From Paenibacillus sp. EZ-K15 (lineage in GTDB: Bacteria; Bacillota; Bacilli; Paenibacillales; Paenibacillaceae), in contig NZ_PDHM01000016.1 of assembly GCF_002573715.1 (NCBI RefSeq), forward strand, positions 413,649 through 477,648: a stretch of 64,000 nt of DNA, in the 5' to 3' direction. The notes beneath the pieces were generated by a model that saw only the letters and a list, made by a program, of their open reading frames with translations, ran no database searches and had not been told where the DNA came from. The position numbers and the translations under genes are program-made. Below are positions 1-8,925 of the stretch, one piece after another (within the stretch, counting starts at the first letter, position 1; every line of letters begins with the position of its first letter).

Positions 1-2
1 AT

Positions 3-743
3 TTCGATCAAGACGATGCTTATCGGCTGCGTCGTCCTCACGGGATGCAGGACTGGCTGCTTGTCTACACGCTGCATGGAGAGGGCTATTTCAGGACGCC
101 TGCCGGGGAGAAACGCTGTGGGCCCGGGCAGCTCGGCCTGCTGCGCGCCAACATCGCTCATGAGTATGGGACAGTCCAAGGGAAGCGCTGGAACTTCCTA
201 TGGATTCATTATCCCGGGCTTCCGGAAAACAGGATGCTGCGTCATGAGGAGTTTCTGGTCGAAACGCTGCCCGATGAACGTGTCCGAGGGCGTGTCGAGT
301 TAGCGTTTCGGAATGTGCTGCAAGATTCGCTGGACCGGTTAGACCTATGGGAGGCACTGTGCGAGAACGCGCTGCGCGAGATTTTACTTCTGCTTGCACA
401 GCGCACGAACAAAAGACTTGATCCAAGGGTCGAACAAACCCTCGGCCTGTTGTCCCGTTCGTTAAAAGAAGATATTCGAATTGACGCCATATCGCGAGAG
501 ATCGGAATATCGGGGTCAAGGCTTGCCCACTTGTTTAAGCAAGAAACGGGGTACACCATCGTGGAGCATCTGAATCAAATGAGGGTTCGCCATGCCGCCT
601 TATTGATGATCCACTCCGGCCGTACGGCGAACGAAGCCGCGCAGGATGTCGGGTTTAACAGTTACAATCATTTTGCCGATCAGTTTCGCAAACAGTACGG
701 GGTTTCACCGAGGCAGTACCGCCAGGCGTGTAAGCTTACATGA
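3..743 (+). CDS. AraC-family transcriptional regulator, 5'-truncated by window edge
   Basis: The frame is open from the first bases of the window, so the start lies upstream. The residues before the first ATG at 45 (including AYRLRRPHG) continue the cupin-like ligand-binding domain of AraC regulators, followed by DWLLVYTLHGEGYF. The last 100 residues hold two helix-turn-helix units: one around IDAISREIGISGSRLAHLFK and one around AAQDVGFNSYNHFADQF, ending in the family's GVSPRQYR. It probably responds to a sugar and acts on a gene outside the window. A -10-like TATAAT occurs at 763-768, between it and the next gene. Specific ligand unknown. Confidence 0.88.
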   Translation, partial: FDQDDAYRLRRPHGMQDWLLVYTLHGEGYFRTPAGEKRCGPGQLGLLRANIAHEYGTVQGKRWNFLWIHYPGLPENRMLRHEEFLVETLPDERVRGRVELAFRNVLQDSLDRLDLWEALCENALREILLLLAQRTNKRLDPRVEQTLGLLSRSLKEDIRIDAISREIGISGSRLAHLFKQETGYTIVEHLNQMRVRHAALLMIHSGRTANEAAQDVGFNSYNHFADQFRKQYGVSPRQYRQACKLT

Positions 744-890
744 ATGCTGCCAGGCTTTAAAGTATAATGCATGAATCATTCTAAGAGAAGAAGCTGCCTG
801 CAAGGGTGCTGTGTAGAATGGCTCTGTACAACTTCCCTAATGAGATGTTAACTTATAAGGATGTCCCTCATATAGAAAGAAGGTATTAAG

Positions 891-1796
891 TTGGCACGAT
901 CCTTATATATTGCACTCATCCTCCTAAGTCTCATATGGGGAGGTTCGTTCTTTTTCATTAAAAATCTGCTACACGATTTCGGCCCTTGGGGAATCGCCTT
1001 CCTGCGATCGACCTTTGGATTTCTCTTCATTACGATTGTCATGCTCATCATGCGAAAGCCGTTTGCCCTGCGTGAAATTCGTTGGCTGCCGACCGTCGTG
1101 ATTGCGATGATTAATATGGCACTGCCATGGACCTTAATCGGGTTTAGCGAAACCAGGCTGGCGAGCAGCATGGCTTCGGTATTAAATGCAACAACGCCGA
1201 TATGGACCATGCTCGTTGGTTTAGTGTTCTTCGGCTCCGTGTTTAGGCGGATTCAATGGATGGGCATGGGGGTCGCGCTTGTCGGTCTGATCATTCTGCT
1301 CGGCATTCGCCCCGGATCATTTATTACTGTCGATTTCATTGGCTTCGCAGCGATGATAGGTGCTACCTTGTGTTATGCCGTGGGTTCACAGTTATCCAAG
1401 CGTTTACTGGGCGGACTGACGATGTATCAGCTAACGTTCGGAACACTGCTTGGGGCGATGGTAGGGAGCGGTATCATCGCTTTTACTACGGAAAAGATTG
1501 ATCTTTCGAAGATCGGAGAGCCTGCCAATATAGGTTCTCTTGTTGGCCTTGGCATCTTCGGTTCTGGCGTGGCGTATATTCTGTTCAATTATATGGTCTT
1601 AAAAGGGAGCCCGGAGTTTGCCACATCCGTCACCTATCTCGTTCCTGCAACGGCGATGATTTGGGGATATACACTGCTGGATGAACCGATTGGATGGAGG
1701 CTGATTATCGGCTTGATTCTCATTTTATCTGGGGTATTTATCACAAATCGTGGCGGACGAACATCAAAAGAGAGTTTGGCTGCTGTACCTAAGTAG
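891..1796 (+). CDS. EamA/DMT-family membrane transporter
   Basis: A 301-residue protein with ten predicted hydrophobic segments in two EamA halves, typical of drug/metabolite exporters. The N-terminus (IALILLSLIWGGSFFFIK) is the usual EamA opening, and the second half has the FGSGVAYILFNYMVLKGSPEFATSVTYLVP signature region. The start is TTG at 891, set by an AGAAAGAAGG ribosome site just upstream. It stands alone, followed by a strong terminator. Substrate cannot be read from sequence; family members export amino acids or small metabolites. Confidence 0.88.
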   Translation: MARSLYIALILLSLIWGGSFFFIKNLLHDFGPWGIAFLRSTFGFLFITIVMLIMRKPFALREIRWLPTVVIAMINMALPWTLIGFSETRLASSMASVLNATTPIWTMLVGLVFFGSVFRRIQWMGMGVALVGLIILLGIRPGSFITVDFIGFAAMIGATLCYAVGSQLSKRLLGGLTMYQLTFGTLLGAMVGSGIIAFTTEKIDLSKIGEPANIGSLVGLGIFGSGVAYILFNYMVLKGSPEFATSVTYLVPATAMIWGYTLLDEPIGWRLIIGLILILSGVFITNRGGRTSKESLAAVPK

Positions 1797-1816
1797 CATT
1801 CATTAGTAACAAGAAG

Positions 1817-1845
1817 GACTGCTGAGAGGCAGTCTCTTTTTTTTT
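1817..1845 (+). terminator. Rho-independent terminator of the EamA gene
   Basis: GACTGC (1817-1822) and GCAGTC (1829-1834) form a stem followed by a run of about ten T residues. Confidence 0.88.
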
Positions 1846-2353
1846 ATCCCCTTCTGTTTTTTTATATGAAGCAAGCAAATTATTTGGGAATTTCGCTATG
1901 AACGCAATTGAAGAAATTCATAAAGTACTTCCAAAAGAGGGCATGGTGCCGAGTGTGATACGAATCTATATTTTGCGCTGGGCCGCTTAAATTGCGGCTT
2001 TTTTGCCGTTATCCCATTGCGTTTTGTTAATTTCATATTGAGTTTGAAGCTTGAAAATACGATGAAGACTTTGTGATTATTCTACTTCTTTTGCAAAATC
2101 CACTTTGGCCCATAGCAGGACAAATGTAATGAAGCATGATAAATATCGATTGACACCATCTTGGTATTTGCCTAATATACGGGCCAGACGGCCCCCATCC
2201 ATGTTCTATATTCTACTTACAAGGGGTTTATCAATCCATCGGTAAAGGAGGTTCGTATACAAAAACAGTGACTGAACGCTCGCATGCGATGCGATCTGCC
2301 TGCATGCGGAACGATCCTTCGGGAGACAACGATTGAATCTAAGGAGGTTATTT
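1846..2353. other. Gene-free stretch with one further hairpin
   Basis: No convincing gene is seen. A hairpin GCCGC/GCGGC at 1982-1998 followed by TTTTTT resembles a second terminator. A short frame at about 1898-1990 precedes it but has no good ribosome site and no recognisable relatives. Near 2245 an AAAGGAGG motif occurs without a clear open frame behind it. The promoter of the following secreted-protein gene should lie here but was not pinned down. Confidence 0.4.
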
Positions 2354-5300
2354 ATGAGAATTAGAAAGGGTGGCAAGTACCAAGTCTTGATGCTCGCAAT
2401 TTGTTTTATATTGGCATGCTCGGGAGGCGGTGGTGTCACAGCTGCTTCCGGGGAGAGCAGGCTGGCTCAGAAAACGTATGGAACACCGGAAGAAATTCTG
2501 GTCCCTAACAACTATACGGTGGCCGTGTTCAACGGTACCACGGGCAAGGAAGAGGGCCGCAACGTGCTTTACGCGACCAGTAAAGGGAAGCCGGGGCATC
2601 TTAACGTCATTGATCTGGAGGACTATAAACTGCTGCGGAGCATTCCGATCGGACCCTCCGAGAGCTCCTGGGCACATACCACGGCACCGGACGGAACATT
2701 GTTCCTTGCGGCTGACGGCGGCGGAGCAAGGCTGTGGAGTTACTCCCCGGTTACTCATGTCCCTGTGCAAGTTGCCCAGTTCGACGGACAGTCGGTCCCG
2801 AACAGCATCACCACGGATGAACAGGGCCGCGTGTATGTCGGAACCTATCCCGGCGGCAAAGTGTACCAGTACGACCCGGCTACAAAGCAAACCAAAGATT
2901 ACGGCCGCGTCATCGGGTTGCTTGATCAGGAATATGTGCGCTCCATCGCATACCAGGGCGGCAATATATATGCCGGTACCGCACATAAGCAGATCGTACG
3001 CGTGAATTTGGCGACCGGTGAGAAGACGAATATCGCGGCTTCCTTGCCGGTTAAGGAAGACACCGTGTATGACTTAAGCACGATTGATAACCGTTATTTG
3101 TTTGCCAGATATACGGACGGCAGCGGCATTCCCGGAGAGGCGTTTATCTACGATACGCAGACGGAGAGTTGGCTCGATGTCGTGCTGGAGAACGTAACGG
3201 GGCTGCATGCAACGGATTCCCTCGACGGAAAACTGTATTTCATGGCCGATAAGAAGCTGAAAACGTTTGATCTTGCCACGCATGAGGTCGAGTTGACCGG
3301 AATGGAGTACAACAGCGGATTTCGGGGCGTGGATTGGTTGGAATTTCCGAACAACCCCGAGTACCCGGGCAAAAATCTGGTTACCGTCCGTTATGACGGC
3401 GGTGTTACGATCATGAACATCGAAACCAAGCAGGTACACCTGATGCCGCCGGTCATTCCGGGTCTGCCCGGTGTTGTCAACCGGTTGAAAAGCGTATCCG
3501 ATACGGAGTTGATCACCACCGGCTCACAGGCCCGTTCTTCGCTCGTTGATCTGACGGATAAAACGGCGACACCGTTCAGCATCGGTCAGGCCGATAGCGT
3601 TCATGCCGTAGGCAATAAGGTCTATATGGGCGTATATCCGGAGGGCGGACTGTACGAGTTCGATCTATCGACGGAGCCTGGAATGAACAATCCGAAGAGA
3701 TTGGCCGTGCTGGGCAACGATCAGGAGAGGCTGGTGGATATCTCCAGTTCTAAAGGCAAATTGTACATTTCGACTATATCGGGTTACGGTACTTTGGGCG
3801 GCTCACTGACCGTTTATGATACCGCTACCGGGGAAATAAACGTTCATCGCAACGTCGTCCAGAATCAGAGCGTGCTCAGCACGACGGTTCATGACGGCAA
3901 GGTATTCGGCTCCACGACGATACGGGGCGGACTGGGCTCCGAGCCGACCGAGGCGGAAGCGAAGATTTTTGTATGGGATGAGGAGAAACAGCAAAAAATC
4001 ACCGAGTTCCCGCTCAGGGTTTCGGGATTGGATAAACCGGTATTCATCGGTGATCTTTCCGCCGGTCCGGACGGTTTGATCTGGGGGGCATCCTATGAAT
4101 ACATTTTCGCAATTGATCCTGATACCTATGAAGTCGTGAAAAGCAAAAAAGTGTATCCAAGCTTAAACTTCAGCCAATGGGCGCATCACCCGCTGCGCTG
4201 GTCGGAGGATGGGCTGCTCTATGTGCTGTTTAACAACAAACTGACGGTCATTGACCCAGAAACGCTGGAGCATCGGACATTGGCCGACACCTCCAGATTT
4301 GATTTACATGCGGATGGGAACCTGTATTTCACGGATATGCAGACCAATACGATCCTGTATCGGATGGAAGTTGACGGAGAGGTTGTTGAAGAACCGCCGC
4401 ATACGGCAGTTCCTATTAACAATCCGGGCTTCGAAGAGGAATTAAAGGGATGGAGTCCGTTATTCGCTCCAGGTAACGGTTACCGCTATGATCTCAGTAC
4501 AGAGCGCAGTTTCACGGGAACGCACAGCCTGAAGATTACGGACACGCTGAGAACGGCATCCGTTGCCGTTCAGAGTGATCAGATTCCCGTCATTCCGGGA
4601 GAGGAATATACGGCGGGCATGAATCTCTATATTGAATCCGGCCAGCCTGGCTTTATGTTCCGATTTTTTGATAGCAATAACGCGACCATCTCCACCTTGG
4701 AAACCCATTTGGATGAATCGCGATTGGCCCAGTGGCAGAAAGTGACGCTCAGAGGCAAGGCGCCAGCCAATGCAGCCTACGCTAAATTGATTGCGGTAAC
4801 CTCCAGATACAATGTGGCAACCGCATATTATGACGATTTCTTTGTTGCGGTAAAAGACAGTCTGCCACCAGTCTCAACGGTAAGTCAATCGCCTTCTCCC
4901 AACGAGAACGGCTGGGTGAATTCCGATGTATCGTTGTCCATCTCTGCCGAGCGTGCCTATTCGATCGAATACTCCGCTGAAGGGGCACAGCCGATAGAGA
5001 AGACCACGGTAAAAGGGAATACGGCTCAGCTTGAAATCACGAAGGAAGGCGTCACGACGGTCACCTATTCCGCCACCAATTTCTCAGGCGTGCCTGAGGT
5101 TCCGGGGACGCTGAAGGTGCAGATTGACAAGACAGCTCCGGTTGTAGAATTCACGGGGGAACGTCAGTACACGGTTACCGATTCCGTATACGTCTCATGC
5201 AATGCCGACGATAGCTTGTCCGGGTTAGCTGAGAATCCATGTCTTCGTCCACTAATTGAACGTCCTGCCTATTTCTTCGAGCCGGGATCCCATGATATTT

Positions 5301-5596
5301 CCGTAACGGCAATCGATCTGGCGGGAAATCAAACGGAAGCGGTTTTTCGTTTCGAGGTGGTCGTGACGTATGATAGCTTGTCCGCGCTTGCAGAGCATTT
5401 TGCCGCGAGCGATCCGGGACTCGCACAATCGCTGTCAAGTAAACTCCTTAATGCCCAAGAGGCCGAGAATAGGGGTAACACCTCTGCTAAGGAAGGCATG
5501 CTGAACGCCTTTGCCAATCAAGTCAGCGCACAATCCGGCAAAATATTGACGGGTGAACAAGCAGAAGTGCTTACCAAACTGGCAGGTTACCTGTAA
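2354..5596 (+). CDS. Secreted beta-propeller protein with carbohydrate-binding-like, Ig-like and FIMAH-type domains
   Basis: A 1080-residue exported protein. ATG 2354 is chosen because AAGGAGG sits six bases upstream; a TTG at 2333 lies before that site. The N-terminus has a basic start, a hydrophobic core and ILAC, so it may be a lipoprotein, although cleavage near VTA-AS is also possible. Residues about 40-680 contain repeated propeller blades (phrases such as DGTLFLAAD, QGRVYVGTYPGGKVYQYDPAT, DGLIWGASYEYIFAIDP). Residues about 680-830 resemble a CBM4/9-type jelly roll (NPGFEEELKGWSP). Then come two Ig-like segments of the OmpL47/extracellular type. The last 75 residues match the FIMAH-type helical tail of Paenibacillus polysaccharide-active proteins. 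Catalytic residues could not be assigned; a lyase or glycan-binding role is inferred. Confidence 0.75.
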   Translation: MRIRKGGKYQVLMLAICFILACSGGGGVTAASGESRLAQKTYGTPEEILVPNNYTVAVFNGTTGKEEGRNVLYATSKGKPGHLNVIDLEDYKLLRSIPIGPSESSWAHTTAPDGTLFLAADGGGARLWSYSPVTHVPVQVAQFDGQSVPNSITTDEQGRVYVGTYPGGKVYQYDPATKQTKDYGRVIGLLDQEYVRSIAYQGGNIYAGTAHKQIVRVNLATGEKTNIAASLPVKEDTVYDLSTIDNRYLFARYTDGSGIPGEAFIYDTQTESWLDVVLENVTGLHATDSLDGKLYFMADKKLKTFDLATHEVELTGMEYNSGFRGVDWLEFPNNPEYPGKNLVTVRYDGGVTIMNIETKQVHLMPPVIPGLPGVVNRLKSVSDTELITTGSQARSSLVDLTDKTATPFSIGQADSVHAVGNKVYMGVYPEGGLYEFDLSTEPGMNNPKRLAVLGNDQERLVDISSSKGKLYISTISGYGTLGGSLTVYDTATGEINVHRNVVQNQSVLSTTVHDGKVFGSTTIRGGLGSEPTEAEAKIFVWDEEKQQKITEFPLRVSGLDKPVFIGDLSAGPDGLIWGASYEYIFAIDPDTYEVVKSKKVYPSLNFSQWAHHPLRWSEDGLLYVLFNNKLTVIDPETLEHRTLADTSRFDLHADGNLYFTDMQTNTILYRMEVDGEVVEEPPHTAVPINNPGFEEELKGWSPLFAPGNGYRYDLSTERSFTGTHSLKITDTLRTASVAVQSDQIPVIPGEEYTAGMNLYIESGQPGFMFRFFDSNNATISTLETHLDESRLAQWQKVTLRGKAPANAAYAKLIAVTSRYNVATAYYDDFFVAVKDSLPPVSTVSQSPSPNENGWVNSDVSLSISAERAYSIEYSAEGAQPIEKTTVKGNTAQLEITKEGVTTVTYSATNFSGVPEVPGTLKVQIDKTAPVVEFTGERQYTVTDSVYVSCNADDSLSGLAENPCLRPLIERPAYFFEPGSHDISVTAIDLAGNQTEAVFRFEVVVTYDSLSALAEHFAASDPGLAQSLSSKLLNAQEAENRGNTSAKEGMLNAFANQVSAQSGKILTGEQAEVLTKLAGYL

Positions 5597-5776
5597 GCAG
5601 GCGAAAGCGTTAGTCAAAAACACGATACTTTGGCCAAGCGGCCGAACATGATGTAAACTGCTGGAGAGAGGGAAACAGACACCGGACCGGACACTGATCC
5701 CCGTCAAGTTGGTGGAGCGTGATACGACCGCACCTGCTCCGAAAGGAAAAGTCACGGAGGAGTATATATGATATGA

Positions 5777-5825
5777 AGGCTGGTTGCCAGGCAGGACTTC
5801 TTACCTGCGGCAATCAGCCTTTTTA
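5777..5825 (+). terminator. Long two-part terminator hairpin
   Basis: AGGCTGGTTGCC (5777-5788) pairs with GGCAATCAGCCT (5809-5820), with an inner GCAGG/CCTGC stem (5791-5795/5804-5808), followed by TTTTA. It separates the propeller gene from the RNA-repair genes. Confidence 0.8.
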
Positions 5826-5943
5826 TAGGCATGTAAAAGTTGAATATAAAAATTCTCTACTTACACAAACACTCCGCAAGAATGGTACAGTATTTAGAGT
5901 TAAAGGAAAAAGCCGTGTAAAGCCGCATACCGGAGGATATTTG

Positions 5944-6027
5944 TATGGTGCTACTGCCCGAGATGGGAGAGTATATGTTCACCTGGGATGCCGCGATGAT
6001 AACTGAACCGGACGCAACTAAGCGTTA
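5944..6027 (+). CDS. Candidate 27-residue leader peptide upstream of the RNA-repair genes
   Basis: ATG 5944 follows a good GGAGG ribosome site (5932-5936) by seven bases and opens a 27-codon frame rich in Met and acidic residues, ending with TAA 75 bases before the kinase gene. The ribosome site lies in CCGGAGGATA (5930-5939), which is complementary with one bulge to TATCCCTCCGG (6041-6051), so a helix could close over the small frame and hide its start. I recognise no homologue; it could be a leader, a small protein or chance. Confidence 0.35.
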
Positions 6028-6102
6028 AGGTTGAAACGTCTATCCCTCCGGACACGTAAACATGACACCAAGTGAACCAAGACCTGAAAGGAGGTGATCA
6101 AC

Positions 6103-7062
6103 ATGTGTACGATTCATATGCTGGTCGGGATACCCGGCAGCGGAAAAAGCTATCATGCCAAACAATTATGCAAAAGCGAGCGGGCCGTCATCGTTGCGAC
6201 GGACTCGATCCGTGAAAGATTGTTCGGCAGCGAATCCAAACAGAAAAATACGTATCTGGTATTTGACGAAGCTTTTGCCGAGATCGAACAGGCGCTTGCG
6301 TCCGGACGAAATGTCGTATTTGATGCCACCAATGTCAGCCGGGAGCGGAGACAGAAGTTCCTGAAGCGATTTGGCGATAGATCAGTGGAGTGCCATATCT
6401 GCACAACCCCATATGAAGTGGCTCTGGAAAGAGTCAAGGGACGAAAACGCCGGCTCGATGAGAAGATCATGATGAAATTTGCCAAGAATCTTGAATTTCC
6501 TGTCAGGGGCGAAGGATTCAGCGAACTGCATCTCGTTCATGAGCAGGGCGAAACTCAGTTTACAAGAAAAGAACTGGAAGTGCTGCTAACACGCAAACCG
6601 GGTCATGATGAGTTATTTGGCTACTTGTCCCAATCTCCCTATTTCAACGTGATGCTGGGATATGATCAGGAGAATCCGCATCATTCCAAAACGTTGTCGG
6701 AGCACACGTTTGCCGTGCTGGAATATATCAATGCTTTCTATGAAGGCGAGCATTTGCTTGCTATGCAATTAGCAGCGCTGTTCCATGACGCGGGCAAGCC
6801 GTTTTGCAAAGTATGGAAGCAAGCAAGAGGTTACTATTCCTATTATGGGCACGAGCATGTATCGGCAAGCATAACCTGCCATACATTGAAGGACCTCGGA
6901 TATGATGATGCATTTATTCAGCACGTCGTTCAACTTGTGAGCTTTCATATGGAAATTTTGCATGGAGGGGATGCAGGGGCATCCAAGATCTATCATTTGT
7001 TAGGCGAAGATGTGCTGGCTGAGCTGTATTTCTTCGCAGAAGCCGACACTTTCGGCAAATAA
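6103..7062 (+). CDS. Polynucleotide kinase-like P-loop protein fused to an HD phosphohydrolase
   Basis: A 319-residue two-domain protein. Residues 1-165 form an AAA_33/polynucleotide-kinase-type domain: P-loop GIPGSGKS (9-16), TDSIRERL (33-40, with the Asp typical of the kinase base), FDATNVS (73-79) and an Arg-rich lid near GRKRR (113-117). Residues about 180-319 form an HD domain with His201, His228-Asp229, His250/His252 and Asp315. ATG 6103 is preceded by AAAGGAGGTGATC, nearly a full match to the 16S rRNA 3' end; an earlier GTG falls inside that site. By family knowledge the kinase would phosphorylate 5'-OH RNA or DNA ends and the HD domain could remove 2',3'-cyclic or 3' phosphates. The RNA ligase gene starts 14 bases downstream, giving healing and sealing in one operon. 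Activity is inferred. Confidence 0.8.
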   Translation: MCTIHMLVGIPGSGKSYHAKQLCKSERAVIVATDSIRERLFGSESKQKNTYLVFDEAFAEIEQALASGRNVVFDATNVSRERRQKFLKRFGDRSVECHICTTPYEVALERVKGRKRRLDEKIMMKFAKNLEFPVRGEGFSELHLVHEQGETQFTRKELEVLLTRKPGHDELFGYLSQSPYFNVMLGYDQENPHHSKTLSEHTFAVLEYINAFYEGEHLLAMQLAALFHDAGKPFCKVWKQARGYYSYYGHEHVSASITCHTLKDLGYDDAFIQHVVQLVSFHMEILHGGDAGASKIYHLLGEDVLAELYFFAEADTFGK

Positions 7063-7076
7063 GGAGGTGAACAACG

Positions 7077-7715
7077 ATGAAAATGAAATATCCCAAAACG
7101 ATGCATTTGCCTTGGTCCAGAGGTTATACGGATGACGATAAGATTTTACGAAGTACTGACCATTTTACGGGGCAGGAAGTTATCATTACCGAGAAAATGG
7201 ACGGGGAGAACACCACGATGTACCCCAATTTCATCCATGCCAGATCTCTGGACAGCAAGGATCATCCTTCCCGTCATTATGTGAAGACGCTGCATGGTGG
7301 CATCCAGTTTTTGATTCCGGAAGGATATCGTCTCTGCGGGGAAAACGTATACGCCAAGCATTCACTTTCGTATTCGGCGCTGCCTGCCTATTACATGCTG
7401 TTTTCGGTGTGGAATGAGTATAATGTTTGCCTGTCATGGGACGAGACGGAGGCTTGGGCGGAACGTCTGGGACTTATAACGGTTCCTGTCTTGTACCGGG
7501 GAATCTGGGACGAGGCTACTGCCAAAGCTTGTTATACGAAGCAGTCAAACTGCGGAGGGGAGCAGGAAGGTTATGTGGTTCGGCTGGCTTCCTCTTTCGC
7601 TTATGGTGATTTTAAGCGCAGCGTTGCCAAGTTTGTGCGCAAGAATCACGTACAAACCGATGAGCATTGGCTAAGCAAACCGATCGAACCGAATCGTTTG
7701 GCTTCTGGGGAATAA
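7077..7715 (+). CDS. ATP-dependent RNA ligase (Rnl2-like nucleotidyltransferase)
   Basis: A 212-residue protein with the nucleotidyltransferase motifs of RNA ligases: motif I EKMDGEN (39-45) with the lysine nucleophile at Lys40, a motif III-like segment RLCGENVYAKHSL (85-97), motif IV EGYVVR (164-169) and motif V KFVRK (185-189). It has only the adenylylation core, without an obvious C-terminal domain, so it is on the short side for Rnl2. It follows the kinase-HD gene by 14 bases with its own AAGGAGGTGA ribosome site and is clearly co-transcribed. It would adenylate 5'-phosphate ends and join them to 3'-OH ends. RNA rather than DNA preference is inferred from family resemblance. Confidence 0.85.
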   Translation: MKMKYPKTMHLPWSRGYTDDDKILRSTDHFTGQEVIITEKMDGENTTMYPNFIHARSLDSKDHPSRHYVKTLHGGIQFLIPEGYRLCGENVYAKHSLSYSALPAYYMLFSVWNEYNVCLSWDETEAWAERLGLITVPVLYRGIWDEATAKACYTKQSNCGGEQEGYVVRLASSFAYGDFKRSVAKFVRKNHVQTDEHWLSKPIEPNRLASGE

Positions 7716-7866
7716 AACAGTAAGAATGAATAATTACCGATAATTTTTAGAAAATGAGGTGTTGATCATGTAATTCTAAGTTGCTATTTATATGAGATGA
7801 TGTGAATACTTAGACACGAGCTGCCGCTAAAATCGGGGCTTTTTTTATTGCTTTTGTACATATTGG

Positions 7867-7895
7867 TTACCACATTTTGTTAGTTCAAGTATAAT
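7867..7895 (+). promoter_or_regulatory. Probable sigma-A promoter
   Basis: TTACCA (7867-7872), a 17-base spacer and a perfect TATAAT (7890-7895), located 57 bases before the next gene. Confidence 0.55.
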
Positions 7896-7952
7896 GAACC
7901 TATACATAAGGACGAAAAACAGAACCATCATGATTCCAAGATAGGAGATAAG

Positions 7953-8414
7953 ATGAATAAGAAGAGGATGTTTCGAGTTTCTGCTCCGTCAGGGGGCAGA
8001 TTGATGATTTCGATGTTGATTTTAATCGCTATTCTTTTTGGAAACATCATAAGAGGCCATGAAGAAAAGGACATCTTTTATTATGTATGGATTGTATGGT
8101 TGGTTCTTTGCACCGCCGTATTCGTCATCATCGTATATAGAACGTATGTGATGAAACCGAGCTTGATGGAAATGGATCAAGACGGAATTGTTATAAACGG
8201 TACAGAAATAAAGGCTGAAGCTGTAGCATGTTTATTGATCAACGATGACAAGAAGCGGGTAATCGGGATCAAGCCAAAAGGGCGTAAATTAGTCCCCTTA
8301 AAGCTATGTTTTACGTTCGCTGAAGAGCAGACTGAAGCCATCAGGCAGCTGGAAACATGGGCACAAGAACATCATGTGAAGATATCAAAGAGATTTTTTA
8401 TGAGATGGATGTAG
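7953..8414 (+). CDS. Small two-TM membrane protein with a soluble C-terminal domain
   Basis: A 153-residue protein. Two hydrophobic segments (about residues 17-33 and 43-66) are followed by an 85-residue cytoplasmic-type domain beginning KPSLMEMDQDGIVINGTEIK, which resembles the PH-like YdbS/YcxB fold often attached to such hairpins. A GGAGAT ribosome site lies ten bases upstream of the ATG. A good promoter precedes it. I do not recognise a specific family and no function is assigned; expression with the following DUF4181 and DUF1569 genes is possible. Confidence 0.7.
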   Translation: MNKKRMFRVSAPSGGRLMISMLILIAILFGNIIRGHEEKDIFYYVWIVWLVLCTAVFVIIVYRTYVMKPSLMEMDQDGIVINGTEIKAEAVACLLINDDKKRVIGIKPKGRKLVPLKLCFTFAEEQTEAIRQLETWAQEHHVKISKRFFMRWM

Positions 8415-8467
8415 AGGAACGTAGAATGAGTATTTAGTTTATTGTCCTAAATTGAAGGAGGATGATA

Positions 8468-8925
8468 ATGGAGGGATTATACTCATTTATTCTCCTTGTT
8501 ATTTGTGTTGGTCAATGGGTCCTAAGCAAGATCATCGATGTTGGGGAGGAAGAAATGCGTGACACCCCAGTGTATAAATGGTATCTTCTGGGCTCATGGG
8601 CTTTATTAATTCGATACTCATCCTTGTATGGACCATGGATAGGAGCAGACCCTATCCCATATGGCCATTCATATTCACCGTAATCTTCTGCTTTCGCGGG
8701 TATATGGAGTGGAAATATATACGCGAAACCCTGAGGCGTCATCAAGTCTCAATCCTATTGGCAGCAGCTTCTCTTTCGTTCACAGGTCTAATGATATTAA
8801 TTCTTCTTGTAAAAATATTAAATCAAGAAAGCAATCAAGAAGAAATGTCCCGAAGATGGGTCGGCTATAATGTAATCAGGTGTTTAGACATGGATTTTAT
8901 TATAGGGAGAGGCAATCAATCATGA
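8468..8925 (+). pseudogene. DUF4181-like membrane protein gene, frameshifted
   Basis: ATG 8468 has AAGGAGG at good spacing. The first frame reads MEGLYSFILLVICVGQWVLS to GSWALL, after which the recognisable continuation (FINSILILVWTMDRSRP and FRGYMEWKY) lies in the frame that starts at 8578. Together the two pieces give a four-helix protein like the DUF4181 family, so one indel lies at about 8580-8610. The second frame ends at 8925 in an ATGA overlap with the next gene, which suggests the two were once translationally coupled. It may be a true pseudogene or a sequencing error. Confidence 0.6.

Noticed and set aside
1898..1990. Thirty-codon frame between the EamA and propeller genes
   Set aside because: No ribosome site and no family resemblance; likely chance.
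5719..6006. A 95-codon frame before the RNA-repair genes
   Set aside because: It runs through a strong terminator hairpin, has unlikely composition and no recognisable relatives; the shorter frame at 5944 has a better ribosome site.
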